Notes under the pieces: generated by a model
Told to the model about the DNA's origin: nothing
Database searches by the model: none
What the model saw: only the letters and a program-made list of their open reading frames with translations
Part shown: positions 35,009 to 47,110 of the stretch, one piece after another
Numbering within the stretch: position 1 is the stretch's first letter
How the letters are laid out: every line of letters begins with the position of its first letter
Program-made: the position numbers and the translations under genes
DNA from: Protopterus annectens
Lineage: Eukaryota > Chordata > Ceratodontiformes > Protopteridae
Reading direction: 5' to 3'
NCBI RefSeq assembly: GCF_019279795.1
Contig: NC_056738.1
Coordinates: 476,627,988-476,691,987, forward strand
DNA length: 64,000 bases

Positions 35009-35387
35009 TTAACATTCTTTCTTATGCTCTTCCATGTCAGAATTGCTAGCTCTAGCAAAATAATGGGCACACCTGCGCACACACGTGCAAATACGGGCAG
35101 CTATTTTGGGGATTTAAAAATATATTTAATGTTTTGCATTTTAGAACTGTGATAGGGGTTTACAATATCAGGGAGTGTGGTGTTGGGTGCAGGGACATTT
35201 GAGTGGATTCGCTCTTGTGTGTGCTTTGTTTAGTTTTAAAACACTTGCAGGGGTGTGGACATTTAGACTGCTCGGCAGTCGGACACGCCCCCTGCTTTCT
35301 TGCACGGTCCGTGTAAGACTTACGGTTGAGTCAGCATGCCCTCATGCATATTCATGGCACGCTGATGTCATACCGTTGAACTGCAGC

Positions 35388-35421
35388 CTCCGAGTAAGAC
35401 TTATTAAGTCTTACACGGAGG
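35388..35421. repeat. Near-perfect palindrome close to the right terminus
   Basis: CCTCCGAGTAAGACTTA is followed by its reverse complement with one mismatch (TAAGTCTTACACGGAGG). A second GTAAGACTTAC palindrome lies at about 35,312. The pair sits just inside the putative right end (35,438) and could be a subterminal transposase-binding or fold-back structure. Confidence 0.7.
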
Positions 35422-35618
35422 ATTAGTGAATCCGGGGGATTGTTTAAATCTCCATTCAAAGAAGTTTTTTCTACTTTATCTAAAACAAAAAATTCAAACT
35501 TTTTAAAATCCTTACATGTCACTGCATGTCTAGCTAGTGAATTATTTTTATCTTTTACAATTACAATATACCTTCTTTTGTCACACTCAGCTATTACAAT
35601 ATAACTTTTTGGGTAAAG

Positions 35619-35774
35619 GACTACTACAACTGTAATAGTGAGCAGGTAGTCTACATAGCAACATGTTCATCCTGCAATAGTTACTATATAGGAAAGACTA
35701 TGAGAAATTTGAAGCGAAGAATTTATGAACATGTTTTAGCTATAAGAAAAAAGATAAAAATAATTTTAGGGTAG
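35619..35774 (+). pseudogene. GIY-YIG endonuclease fragment of a Penelope-like element
   Basis: The frame reads DYYNCNSEQVVYIATCSSCN, then YYIGKTMRNLKRRIYEHVLAIRK, given here only as YYIGKTMRNLKRRIYEHV. VVYIATC and YYIGKT are the paired strands of the GIY-YIG fold, the Arg in KRRIYEH is the conserved catalytic-region Arg, and a Cys pair precedes it, as in many vertebrate Penelope-like elements. The family uses this C-terminal domain to nick the target. The frame stops at TAG 35,772-35,774, where the inverted repeat begins, so the last half of the domain is missing. Confidence 0.8.
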
Positions 35775-35880
35775 GGATCTGTTTCTGAGTAAGTTCACAT
35801 ATTAAAAGTGAATGAAAGCTCTAAATCAATTGTCCGCTTGTGGTCATTTGGAAATTTCAGAACTGTGCTTTTTCTGGTTT
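35766..35880 (+). repeat. Terminal inverted repeat of the Penelope-like element, right
   Basis: Mirror copy of 12,017-12,132. It contains CTGAGTAAG, the TTCAC...GTGAA stem and TGAAAGC (35,785-35,818), the same hammerhead-like core as the left copy but with one core base changed. Confidence 0.85.
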
Positions 35881-35894
35881 AGTCTGCACAGTTG
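35881..35894. repeat. Right target-site duplication of the Penelope-like element
   Basis: AGTCTGCACAGTTG matches 11,968-11,981 at 13 of 14 positions and directly abuts the right inverted repeat. Confidence 0.65.
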
Positions 35895-36935
35895 CTGTAG
35901 AGCTAGGTACAGTCCACTGGTCATGAGTAACATGGTGTTGTACTAATGTATGGATGTGTGTTGCTGGTCCAAGGACACAGTGATGTGTGAGGGCTACATA
36001 CTACAGTGCAGCATTTACCACTGTGATCTGCACCTGACACATCTGTGATGGCTTTTGAGAGTGTATTGGTCAGTACATGTGAGTGGCCTTCATATATGTG
36101 GGGACACTAACACCTGGAGTGGTCCGTAACAGTCGTATGACCCACATGTCTGTATCTGAGGTATACAGTGGTAGTGCTATTGTTCACAACTGAGCCTTAT
36201 GCCAGGTGTTCCTCACTGCACAGATGTCAGTATTCCCCATTGTTGGATCTAGATTGGCAGCAATAATTATGAATGCTACACATCTAGCACTATTTAGCGT
36301 ACACATACAATGCAGTTGTCCTGTAGGTGTCAGGGTGTTTACCTGGTCTCAGGTTCTTTGTCTATGTATGGTACTACATGTGCAAAGTACCCACTCCTGC
36401 CAGGACAACACCACGGGTGGTATTAGTGTGCCAGGTTTAGATTGGTACAGCTAAGGTGATTGGTACAGCTAAGGTGATGGACAGCAGCAGACGTTGCGTA
36501 GAAGACCAGTGTCAGACATATGTCGTACAGCATTCATGCTAACAATGATGACTATCGACACACTGTGCCCTTCCCTGTTTAGAGTCTGTGTGCATACAAG
36601 ACAGCCCTTCGCTACTAGGTGTGTGAGCATGCCCAGTGAAATTTCTGTTGGTTGTGTGCCTCTGTGTATGGGCATGACCATTGTTATCCTGTATAGCGAT
36701 AGTGGTCATCCAAGCATCAGATGGCCATACCCACTTCAGGATGGATTCCTAAATTTAGCACACTGGTTCACAGGTATGTACACCATAACTGCCAGCATCC
36801 ATGTCAATGTCTGCATTCCTAGAAGGTCATATTGACTGTCTTGAAAGGTGTACTGTCTGTGGCGCATCTCGTATCTATGTAGTATTGTAATAGTGCTCTG
36901 TAGATAGCCAGTTGTCCTGCTCACACCACTGCCGT
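35895..36935. other. Unannotated repeat-like DNA
   Basis: TG/CA-rich composition resumes after the Penelope-like element. The only structure is a small direct repeat, TTGGTACAGCTAAGGTGA, at about 36,442 and 36,460. A 113-codon frame (36,494-36,835) has no family signature. Confidence 0.45.
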
Positions 36936-38440
36936 GTGTTCATCTCCATCTGCCTTGGGACACTAATATGCTTTTAGACTGATCACACTCCATACAATCT
37001 CTATCAGTGCCTTTGCCTTTGCTGATAATGTCAGCCACCTAGACGTATGCCTCTGGAAGTGCTGTGATCCAGTAATCTCAGTAGTGCGTTCTGCAACTGT
37101 GTAATGCTGTAGTGTGATAAGGTAGTCAGGTTTATGTTCTAATCTCAGCCTTGCTGTGTGTGTTTCCAGCTGCCTGGGGACAGAGTAATGCTTTTAGACA
37201 GCTCACTCTTCGTACACTCCCTATCAGCATCTTTGCCTTTGCTGATGAAGTCACCCATCTAGAAGTATGCCTCTGGAAGTACTGTAATCCAGTAATCTCA
37301 GTAGTGCATTCTGTAACTGTGTGATAAGATAGTCAGGTCTATGTTCTAATCCCAGCCCTGCCGTGTGTGTGTGTGTTTCCATCTGCCTGGGGACAGAGTA
37401 ATGTTTTTAGACAGCTCACTCTCTGTACACTCCCTATCAGCGTCTTTGCCTTTGCTGATGATGTCACCCCCCAAGAAGTATGCCTCTGGGAGTGCTGTGG
37501 TCCATTAATCTCGGTAGCGCGTTCTGCAACTGCGTAATGCTGTAGTGTGATCAGGTAGTCAGGTCTATGTTCTAATCCCAACCCTGCCGTGTGTGTGTGT
37601 GTTGACAGAATAATGTTTTTAGACAGCTCACTCTCCATACACTCCCTATCGGCATCTTTGCCTTTGCTGATGATGTCACCCACCTAGAAGTATGCCACTG
37701 GGAGTGCGGTGATCCAGTAATCTCGGTAGTGCATTCTGCAACTGCGTAATGCTGTTGTGTGATAAGGTAGTTATGTCTATGTTCTAATGCCAGCTCTGCC
37801 GTGTGTGTGGGTTTCCAGCTGCTTGGCGACAGAGTAATGTTTTTAGACAGCTCACTCTCCATACACTCCCTATTGGCATCTTTGCCTTTGCTGATGATGT
37901 CACCCACCTAGAAGTATGCCTCTGGGAGTGCTGTGATCTAGTAATCTCGGTAGCGCTTTCTGTAACTACATAATGCTGTAGTGTGATAAGGTAATCAGGT
38001 CTATGTTCTCATCCCAGCTCTGCCATGTGTGTGTGTGTTTCCAGCTGCCTGGGGACAGAGTAATGTTTTTAGACAGCTCACACTCCGTACACTCCCTATT
38101 GGTGTCCTTGCCTTTGCTGATGATGTCACCCACCTAGAAGTATGTCTCTGGGAGTACTGTAATCCAGTAATCTCGGTAGCATGTTCTGTAACTGTGTAAT
38201 GCTATAATGTGATAAGGTAATCAGGTCTATGATCTAATCCCAGCCCTGCTGTGTGTGTGTTTCCAGCTGCCTGGAGACAGAGTAATGTTTTTAGTTAGCT
38301 CACTCTCCGTACAGTCCCTATCGGCATCTTTGCCTTTGCTGATGTGACCCACCTAGAAGTATGCCTCTGGGAGTGCTGCAATCCAGTAATCTCGGTAGTG
38401 CGTTCTGTTACTGCGTAATGCTGTAGTGTGATAGAGTAGA
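36936..38440 (+). repeat. Seven-unit tandem array of a tRNA-SINE-like monomer
   Basis: The phrase GCTGATGATGTCACCCACCT or a variant starts at 37,021, 37,241, 37,454, 37,666, 37,890, 38,116 and 38,338, giving steps of 212-226 bases. Each unit contains CTCGGTAGTGCGTTCTGCAAC (box-A-like), GTTCTAATCCCAGCC (box-B-like) about 60 bases on, a (TG)n stretch of variable length, CTGGGGACAGAGTAATG and TTTTTAGACAGCTCACTCTC. The B box and body suggest a tRNA-derived SINE that became a satellite. Frames through it are mutually homologous and not coding. Confidence 0.9.
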
Positions 38441-38860
38441 CAGGTAGGTGCTCGATTCTAAGGCATGACAGGTGTGTGTGTTTGGCAGTCATACCCTATG
38501 TGTTGGTATCTGTGGGTGGCTAGCTTCAGGATGTATTGAGTGTATTCTGTTGCTTTCCTATATAGTGTCCACAGATCGCATAATCGGCCAAGACACTGGG
38601 TTGTCAACACATACATTTGCCAATAGGTCTAGTGAGTAAATGTCAGCAGCCCTACTCTTACCCTTAATACAGTCTGACCCATGTGACGCAATGAAACACA
38701 CTTGCCTTGATAGTAACACTACTACATAATGCAGGTGGCACATGTAGTTTCCTTTTCATTCTTGTCTAATGCTTTGGTGTCATGTGGTCCGCTGTTGTGA
38801 TATAAATGCAATATCTACATATGTGTGTGTATATGTATATGTGTGTGTATGTATGTATGT
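38441..38860. other. Unannotated sequence
   Basis: No supported feature. Confidence 0.4.
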
Positions 38861-38863
38861 TTG

Positions 38864-39032
<169 letters not shown>

Positions 39033-39129
39033 TATAGATAGATAGTCATAGATATATACATATATGTATGTGGACATTAGCACTATTGCATGCTTGTGCT
39101 GGATGATCTGTACATGATCACCTCGGATG

Positions 39130-39310
39130 TATGTGTATCTGCCATGGTGTAGTGGTAAAGCACATTGTCTGTGGTGTGCAGGGTCCCGGGTTCTTGTCGT
39201 GTAGACACCGGTTATTTTGTTGCTGGGAACAGCAAGGGACATTGAATACGGTGATAGTAAGGCACCTTTAACCAGTTGTGTATGGATCTGAGCGACAGTA
39301 AGCAGTGGTT
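39130..39310 (+). repeat. tRNA-derived SINE, head and body
   Basis: Box-A-like CCATGGTGTAGTGGTAAAGC and box-B-like GGGTTCTTGTCG are followed by TATTTTGTTGCTGGGAACAG and GTGATAGTAAGGCACC. This is the same body as at 29.95 kb (TATTTTGCTGCTGAGCAG, GTGACTAAGGCAG). Confidence 0.65.
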
Positions 39311-39786
39311 ATTAATTTGGTGGGTCTGTATGGGTCATATAACTATGCATTAGAAGACTATACTATGCAGATGAGGTTGACAATAGTGAATCCCATTTAT
39401 CCCCAGGGTGTGATGTAGATCCCAGGAGTGTATGTGTGTAGATAGCCGGGTGCAGGGCTCAAATATAGATGAAAGCATGGGGGGGGGGTCAGGCATACTG
39501 TATGTACATTGGAGACCTGTGCCTAGGGATTGCTCCTGCCTTAGCACGCCTAAGCTAGGGGTGTGTCTATACCTGCATTTTGACATTGGGAGGGACAAAA
39601 GCAGTAGTGGGGTAGTCAAGGTGAACAGGCTGCACAAACAGGTGATGATCAGCACAATCAGCAGATTACATGGCCAGCCCGCACCAGAACACTACAGTAA
39701 TTTGAGCAAGCACCATACACACAGGTTTCTTCCACAGTCTACACCACCAGTGTACACATGCGGGGACATTTCACAACACAGTCCAA
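39311..39786. other. Unannotated sequence 5' of transposase copy 2
   Basis: A 9-base G run (39,480-39,488) lies here; no gene is supported. Confidence 0.4.
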
Positions 39787-40935
39787 CCAAATGAGAAGGG
39801 CTGCAGCAGGCAACATAGACCAGCATGTGCAGGAGGCTGAGGGTGGTGAGGATGTGTATGCTGCCGAACAACCCTTAGTGGGGTGACATAAGACTTTACA
39901 GACCCAGGGTGACTTACCAGGGGCTACATGAGCTGGAGATAGTGGAGCCCTATGGGGTGGACAGAGACCTCCTAACAGCAGCTTGGTGACCTGTGCCGGC
40001 CACACCTGACACATTGAACAGGCCAAGGGAAACCTATCACGGTGGATACCACGGTATGTGTTGGCCTAGGTATACTAGCCACAGGTACCTCCCAACGCAC
40101 AACTGGGGATATTATGGGGATCTCACAGGTATCTGCATCCAGAGTATTGCACCAGTTCACAGACGCCATGTCAACACGTGCTAGTGAGCATGTACATGTC
40201 CTCAACACACGTGATTTGTAGACCAGCAATCTGCATCTCTTCCACCACATGGCTGACTACCCTGGGGTACTGGGTGCTATAGCCTGCATGCATGTACGCA
40301 TCAAAGCACCACCCGGTGAGTGGGGTAGGGCCTACATTAACTGCAGGGGCATACCCTCCAACAGCTAGGCCATATGCGATGGCCAGGGCATTAAATTGAA
40401 TGTGTGTGCTGTCTGCCCTGGAAGCTATGATGATTCCGATATATGGCATCTGATGCAGCTGTACCACACCTTTGCCAATATGGACATCCCCTACAGTCTC
40501 CTAGTGGGGGATGCTGGGTAACCACTGGAGTCGTGGCTGATGACACCCATCAGCAATGCACACACAGCTGAACAATCACACCATAATGAGGCAGATGCAC
40601 AGGCAAGACATATAATTGAGCATGTGTTTGGGATGCTCAGGTCACGGTTCTGGTATCTGGACACATCCGGTGGAGCCCTGCAGTATTCCCTAGCTACATG
40701 CACACAAATTGTTATGGTATTTGCTATGCTACACAATCTGATCCTGCAGTAACAGTTGCAGCAGGAACAGCATGGGGCAGGGCCACACGGCCCACCACCA
40801 ATGCCAAGGCCTGTACAGGCACAGTGTGACTTGGAGGAGGAACTACCTGAGCTGGACCCAGTAGGCAAAACGGCCGTGCACAGTATGACCTGCCCTTGGT
40901 AAAGAGGCAACACAAGGCATATGCACTGACACAGT
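39787..40935 (+). pseudogene. PIF/Harbinger transposase, copy 2, heavily decayed
   Basis: It aligns along its length with copy 1 (13.73-14.88 kb). The start is better kept (ATG 39,787, MRRAAAGNIDQHVQEAEGGE) but is followed by stops. GAIACMHVRIKAP replaces the first catalytic Asp with Ala (GCC for GAC). The second block reads LVGDAG, with the Asp retained, and is followed by a stop (GGGTAACC). IIEHVFGMLRSRFW keeps the Glu. An in-frame TAG near 40,366 sits at the same site as in copy 1. Downstream similarity continues to about 41,070. It cannot encode an active enzyme. Confidence 0.8.
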
Positions 40936-42060
40936 GGGTACCCAGGAATTTCACCCTCTCTGACTCGCACACAGTACAATGGATGCCAAACATGACACTA
41001 CCTGTGCTCAGCCATGTATAGGAAGTGCACTGTGTGCATCCGACATAGGCAGCCCTCCAGCACCGTTCTCAGGTCTGGAACACTCCCATGGTAAGTCAAT
41101 CGACCTAACAATTGGCAGTTGTATTAGAATGTGTATTTACCCATTGCTATGGTATGGATGTGAGCATACAAGGGAATTTGGTGGTCGACTGTTAAGGCAG
41201 CAGACAGTACACATCCATAGTGGCACCATGACATCTGTAGCACATACTGGGGTCACAATAGTAGCCAGTAGTACACAGGGTGTCCTAACCCACTGCAGGT
41301 TATGGGCTGAACATCATGTGTGTCCATACAGCCCACACAAGTTCCATACAGCTGGACAGTTGTAGACCAATACAGACAAATGATATACAATGGCCTCTGA
41401 ATATGCCCAATGAATGACCCCAACCCCCACAGACACACACAGACTACAGCAGGCCAGGCAGTTGGATGTAGGTTGTAAAGGCTAGGACGTCCAACACCAC
41501 TATGCTGGTAATTAAAGCTAGGATCTGATGTACACTGGTATGCCTCCAACCAGCAATTTAGGTAGGTCCACACACTGAAATGGAGTACCTGGCATACCAG
41601 TACAGTAGTGGCAAATGTGTACAACTGTTAGCTGTGCCCACCTTCCAACATACACATGTGAGAGTCATGTGCACCACCCCCGGTGCTGTGTAGGACCGTG
41701 GATGCGGTTGGATGTCCCCCCCATGCTGTGCATAAATGTAGCAACTGTCAATGCCACATGACCATTAGCTACTCTGCAGGCACAGCATGCCACCTGCCAG
41801 TGTAGAACTCAGGGGTCGGAACTACAGTACTGACTATCTGGACATGTGACACATGTGATCCAGTTGACCATACTTGGCATGCTCAAACACATGACGGTAT
41901 GACAGTAATGTCAGTCGACAACATGCGTAACAGTCATACTGGGCATGCTCACACAGAAACTCAGGACGGCCAGGTCTGCAAACACCAGTGGTCCAGACAT
42001 GTCTTCCAGTACATTGCTATACTGTTGGATGACTGTGCTGTATGGTATGTGTGTGGTCTA
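40936..42060. other. 3' flank of transposase copy 2 and unannotated DNA
   Basis: The part up to about 41,070 matches the flank of copy 1. The CTGGGCATGCTCACAC phrase at 41,939 and its variant at 41,874 recall 15.59-15.67 kb, so the element may extend this far. No gene is seen. Confidence 0.45.
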
Positions 42061-42064
42061 TTGT

Positions 42065-42330
42065 CTGTACATATGCCATGGTGTATTGGTAATTCACATG
42101 AGCTATGTGCGCAGGGTATTGCTACCAACACGTGCAAAGGATGGTTCTTTGTTTGCAGACAGAATGAAGCCATTGGATACGGAGTGGGTAAGGCACATTC
42201 CAGCAGGTGGGAGCTGTTGTGCGTGGGTTTGCATGGTGTTAAGCACTGCTGATCTCTGGTTAAAGCTCCTTATACTCGTTTAGACTCCACATTTCTTTAA
42301 CAGTGCACTACTGGCATACTGGTAGACAAA
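42065..42330 (+). repeat. tRNA-derived SINE, decayed
   Basis: A box-A-like CCATGGTGTATTGGTAATTC is followed, after a diverged middle, by GTGCGTGGGTTTGCATGGTG and TTAAGCACTGCTGA. These resemble the GTGGGTTTGCGCGGG and TTAGC body of the 29.9-kb SINE. The box B is eroded. Confidence 0.5.
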
Positions 42331-42639
42331 CACGCTTACACCCGCTCGCTCACCGACATTTGTGCTTACATTTGTCACTCACGCTGGGTGTGCGTGATCC
42401 CTTGTGATGCGTATTACATCAGACTACATGATTACAGTATTGGGTATGTCTAACCATTAGGGGACGGCAGTCGTTCGACTGTACAGCCTGTCCAGTGACA
42501 TAATCATATTATATGCGTGTTCCTCACACAATCTGCTCCCATCTGACTGATACATGGAAACCGATACTCTCCAATGCTGACATGTGAATGTTATTTGGTT
42601 AACGCAGCTCTCTGCCGGGTCATGCTACCACATACCTAA
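42331..42639. other. Unannotated sequence
   Basis: GCTTACACCCGCTCGCTCACC-like words (42,335-42,360) resemble the GTAAGC block at 13.3 kb on the opposite strand. No other feature is seen. Confidence 0.35.
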
Positions 42640-43075
42640 TGTAGGTTTTCCACCTTTTAGATTGGACGATGGGAGACTGTAGGAGTAATGCCTTTCCCAA
42701 TTTGCATGGGACAATCCCTCATTAGGCATATGTGTCATGTGACAATACTCTAGCCATTGCACCTGTCCTGATTAGAGGACATTCTTATATTCTACATGTC
42801 TATAATAGTTGCGTGTAACAGTTCTTGTATACATGACACGTCGATATGTTATATGAAGTAGCATAAGCAACTTCACTGCTGCTAGACTAAGCGTTGATTT
42901 GTGCTAATATATATATTTCTGTACTCTGCATGGCTGTAGGTATGTTCTGCCCTGGTACGTCTAACATTTCTACAGAACAGGTCCCACTTTGGCCATTCAG
43001 AATGGTGGCAGCCCTATAGGACCTATATGTAGAGCTATCACATTTGGCAAGGCAACACATACTCACAGCCAGTAG
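42640..43075 (-). repeat. Dispersed repeat family R, copy 2
   Basis: It runs parallel to copy 1 (110-540): GGGACAATCCCTCATTAGGC for GGGACAGTCCCTCTTTGGCC, CATAAGCAACTTCACTGCTG for AATAAGCAACTAAAGTGCTA, then GTCCCACTTTGGCCATTCAG for GTCCCACTATGGCCATTTGA, with similar spacing. Confidence 0.6.
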
Positions 43076-43330
43076 TAAACTGACTACTTCACTGGTTTGC
43101 ATACATTAAGGTTATTCTTCTAGCATTATAGTTGCTAATACTGTTTCATATAACATGTAGCTGTTTCTGATACAACAAAATCATTTTATGACACCACTAC
43201 ACACAATATATGACCTCCTTTCCTGAACTCACAGGCCATGTGCCATAACATTCATTTTGCAGAACACAACTGCTCAGAGTGGTGTGTCCCTCACAAAGGT
43301 GAACAGGTGGTAATCCAAATCTATTATGCT
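43076..43330 (+). repeat. Dispersed repeat family R, copy 3, opposite orientation
   Basis: CTAGCATTATAGTTGCTAATACTG, trimmed here to AGCATTATAGTTGCTAAT, and GTGTCCCTCACAAAGGTGAA match copies 4 and 5. The copy begins where copy 2 ends, so the pair forms an imperfect inverted arrangement. Confidence 0.5.
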
Positions 43331-44415
43331 ATCATCTACCTAAGGTGGTCAGCGAAATATGCACTTTCTGTCACTAGCAGACAACACATACCAATGGGGA
43401 AGAATGAACACTGTATCAGGGACACTGCATAACACCCTGAGGGACACATTTAGATGATTGGTTCTATTAACCAGACACATTGACAGTCACAGGGCATATG
43501 TATTCATTCACGTTTGTTGAGGTACATGCTGTTTATGACTCATACATGTTGTCATCTGTCATTACCAGTATTCCGACACCTGTCCACCTAATATCACTAG
43601 TTCTGGAAGTGTTTAGTTGGACTTTGTTACATTCTGATTCATAAATATGGAAGTCCATGCTAATCAGGTACACGGCACTGATTTGGTCTCTATGTATTCC
43701 CCCGATGGTTTACAGACCATCCAGTAGATGTGCTCTTCAGGTTTGGGACGTATAGGCTTCTGCTATGCCCACATAGGAATATTAATGACTTCCACTGGGC
43801 AGACCTACTACATCTCTGCCAACCAGCACCTGCACACTTAAGCCCATTATTGCATACCCATGATTCACCTACCTGACACCCCTCTACAGCACTCATGACA
43901 AATACCTACTGTGAGCGCAGCTGGGGTATGAGCACACCCCTACACATTGCCCACTCTCCCCGTCTCGGGACACATGTCATACATTTTGTCAACCCATGTG
44001 TTATTACACTTGCACAACCTACTGTTCCATGTGCACCTACATCCTGCTCACATCAGTAACCAGGGGTTCACATGTAGAGTGAATTTTTGGTGTCCTGCAA
44101 GGGACCCCGTTATCCATGTTTAAAGTGTAGACCTTGCAGATCTCTCCCACTGGTACTTTCCTGCCGGTGTTTTGGACAGCAGCAGTGTATTTATCTTTAT
44201 TGGCTGTCTGTATGTCTGACCAGCCTAGCTGGGCGGTGTGGGAGGTAAACATTTCTTTATTGGACCTCCCAGTAACATATGCCGGGTCTGAACATATGTT
44301 ACCCATAATTGCTATAAAGTAGCCTAGTTATGTACATGTGTATATCTACAATGACATATATATTTGCTTTGTGTGTATGTGTATATATCAATAACTGCTG
44401 TATGTGTATATATAG
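43331..44415. other. Unannotated sequence
   Basis: No supported feature. Confidence 0.4.
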
Positions 44416-44418
44416 CTA

Positions 44419-44436
44419 TCTCTCTCTCTCTCTCTC

Positions 44437-44517
<81 letters not shown>
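44419..44517. repeat. (CT)n-(TA)n microsatellite
   Basis: A short CT run passes into about 75 bases of TA with one internal interruption. Confidence 0.95.
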
Positions 44518-45232
44518 ATGAACACATCTGTGTGTCCGTTAAACCAATACATTTCCCGGACATACCCACTTACACATGCGTATTGGGTTTTATCTTTGCT
44601 TCAACAGCATACTATTGCCTTAGTCATTATGACACCGACACTTCACTCTGGTTAACTTATAATCAGTATACAGCACGTTATACAGCGGACAGATGTCACA
44701 CTTTTTTCATGTCTGGAGTACCGCTGATAAGTGTGATGTGATACACTGTCATTTGACCTATTTCTCGTCTGCACAGCCTATTATTCCTGCTACTGTATTT
44801 GTTTCTGTGCACATTCATATTATTTATGTTAATAAATGGAGTGCTTGTGTTACAGAGAATGTACGTCAACATATTGATGTCTGCATGTAGTTGTGTCTTT
44901 CGGCTTTTCCCGGTACCGCCTCGTGTATTCACAGGGTCTTCCTCCATTTATAATTGCACATACGTGCCTTTCCTGGTGTTATGGATTATGAACAATTTGC
45001 AGGTTACAAGTGTAGGTGGTCACAACATGAACTACAGTCTGTCTGTGTATAATGTTGACGCAGCACTTCAACGATATTATGGCCACTGGTATAGCCCTGT
45101 CTCTGGTCTGAATAGCGGTGCTCAACTCACTCTTGTGCAGCTTTATCTGACATACGCTGCAAGCACTTTATAATACCTTAGTTGCTCTAGATTCCCTTTG
45201 CAACCCTTATGTATGCTTTCGCCGCTGCTCAT

Positions 45233-45235
<3 letters not shown>
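44518..45235. other. Unannotated sequence
   Basis: A 124-codon frame (44,799-45,173) has a hydrophobic start but no recognised family. I do not call it a gene. Confidence 0.4.
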
Positions 45236-45545
<310 letters not shown>

Positions 45546-45805
45546 GTTACATCTGTACACAACAACATACATTTGCTATGCTAAAAGCTGCTTACACCCG
45601 CAGGTGCACTTGCATCTCCTTATTGTGAGTTACATATGTTTACTGCCACTTCTTTGTGCTTACATGTGCCTTATTCCTTATGACAGTACCACTTTGATTG
45701 ATGGAATCCGGTTAACGGCCCCATGCAAAACACGTGTTCACCTTTACATGTTTAAATGTTGGCTTTACAACACAGAGGCATTCATTACACAAAAAATGTG
45801 CTATA

Positions 45806-45874
45806 GTCGTACTTGAACCGGGAATGCCTTTACGTTAGGTGGATGCTCTAACCACTACAGCACTGGTGTTCTGC
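45806..45874 (-). repeat. tRNA-derived SINE head, well preserved
   Basis: On the minus strand, GCTGTAGTGGTTAGAGCATC (box A) and CCCGGTTCAAGTACGAC (box B) have near-consensus sequence and tRNA-like spacing. It is the most tRNA-like of the SINE heads in this window, but I cannot close an acceptor stem or place a clear anticodon loop. Confidence 0.55.
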
Positions 45875-46735
45875 CTCATTTATATGTATACCCATGGTTC
45901 ATAGCTACCCTAACATATGCCTCACCGCTTCACTTACACAGCAGGCATCCATTCTCCTGCTGGAAACACCGCAGTACTATACTTGTGACATTCCCTATTC
46001 CCTACTGCTCTGGACCTGTGCTGCATGTTTACTCACTCCAAGGATATTCAGAACTCCAACGCTTATAGTCCTGGCACATATGTGTGCTTGATTGTCAGGA
46101 TATTCATGTGCTGGTCCGGGTTTAGGCTTGTCCGACTGGTGACTGGAACTGCTCTGTACCTGTTCAAATGTCCGGCATAGCACATGGACAGAGTTTGTCC
46201 TGATCTTAACATTCTACCTCTGTTTACAGACGCAGGGGTTTGGGCACCTCTGACCACATTATTAGGTCGGCACTACATAATATAGGGTGAGGGGTGGTTC
46301 CTCTACATGATACAGGGGGGGTTTCCACTGGTGTTTCCCTTCACATTTGACTATTTCATGCATTCATATATATGATGAATATTATTCTGGACATCACTTA
46401 TGAATTCACTACAGGTATGCAATAGCCCTGTCAACAAATGTGATGGTTGGTGTACGTATGTATACAGACCTCTGTGATACTCGACGACTAATTTCAACAG
46501 TGACAGGGACAAGGCAATGACAAATCAAGGACAATCACAGACACTTCTACAACATTAGTACTATTAACTTGGAACGTGTTGACAGATTCAGAGACATATG
46601 TATTACTACTTATTTTCTGCAGTTAAATGCATCTATTACTCTTAATTTTTGTCATTAGTCATTCTCATTCAACACTTTCCTCCAAAGGTCACTGGCTTTG
46701 TGAGTGATTAAGAGGCTGGCCAGTTATTGTGCGAA
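45875..46735. other. Unannotated sequence
   Basis: No supported feature. Confidence 0.4.
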
Positions 46736-47110
46736 TGCTCTGACCATTGGTAGGTTTGCCACATTTTCATATGTACAGGATGGGATATATTCTGGAGACA
46801 CCAGATTGTTTAGGCCAACACATACCCACGGTCAGTGCAGGGTTTAGAACATTCAATATTTTCCTAGCTGAGAGCCTATTCCTTTAGCACTTTAGTTGCT
46901 TATTCTGCTTCTTGTACGAATTACGTATTTTATATCCAGAAATGACTGCTTTAGGCAACTGTTACATGAAGTATGGTACATAGTTATTTCCTACAATCAC
47001 AGGACATTTGCCATTGTATCATTCTTGGTCAGGACACACCTACTCAAACAGTGACTGTCCCTCACACAGTGGGTCAGGAGGTACCCTGTTTATGTCAGCG
47101 CCTTAATCAC
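46736..47110 (+). repeat. Dispersed repeat family R, copy 4
   Basis: It contains CACATTTTCATATGTACAGG, CCAACACATACCCACGGTCAGT (shown here as ACACATACCCACGGTCAGT), GCACTTTAGTTGCTTATTCTG and GTGACTGTCCCTCACACAGT, in the same order as copy 5. This is the reverse of copies 1 and 2. Confidence 0.65.

Larger units (their letters stand above)
35439..35880 (+). mobile_element. Penelope-like element, right part
   Basis: AT-rich DNA resumes at once after the putative insertion. It contains a GIY-YIG nuclease fragment and ends in an inverted repeat (35,766-35,880) that is the mirror of 12,017-12,132. The 14-bp target duplication follows at 35,881-35,894. Confidence 0.6.

Noticed and set aside
37339-38492. 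Several similar minus-strand ORFs of 65-114 codons
   Set aside because: They are the same phase of successive units in the tandem SINE array, not a gene family.
45806-45874. Functional tRNA gene
   Set aside because: Boxes A and B are good, but I could not close an acceptor stem or find a consistent anticodon loop; similar degraded heads are dispersed in the window.
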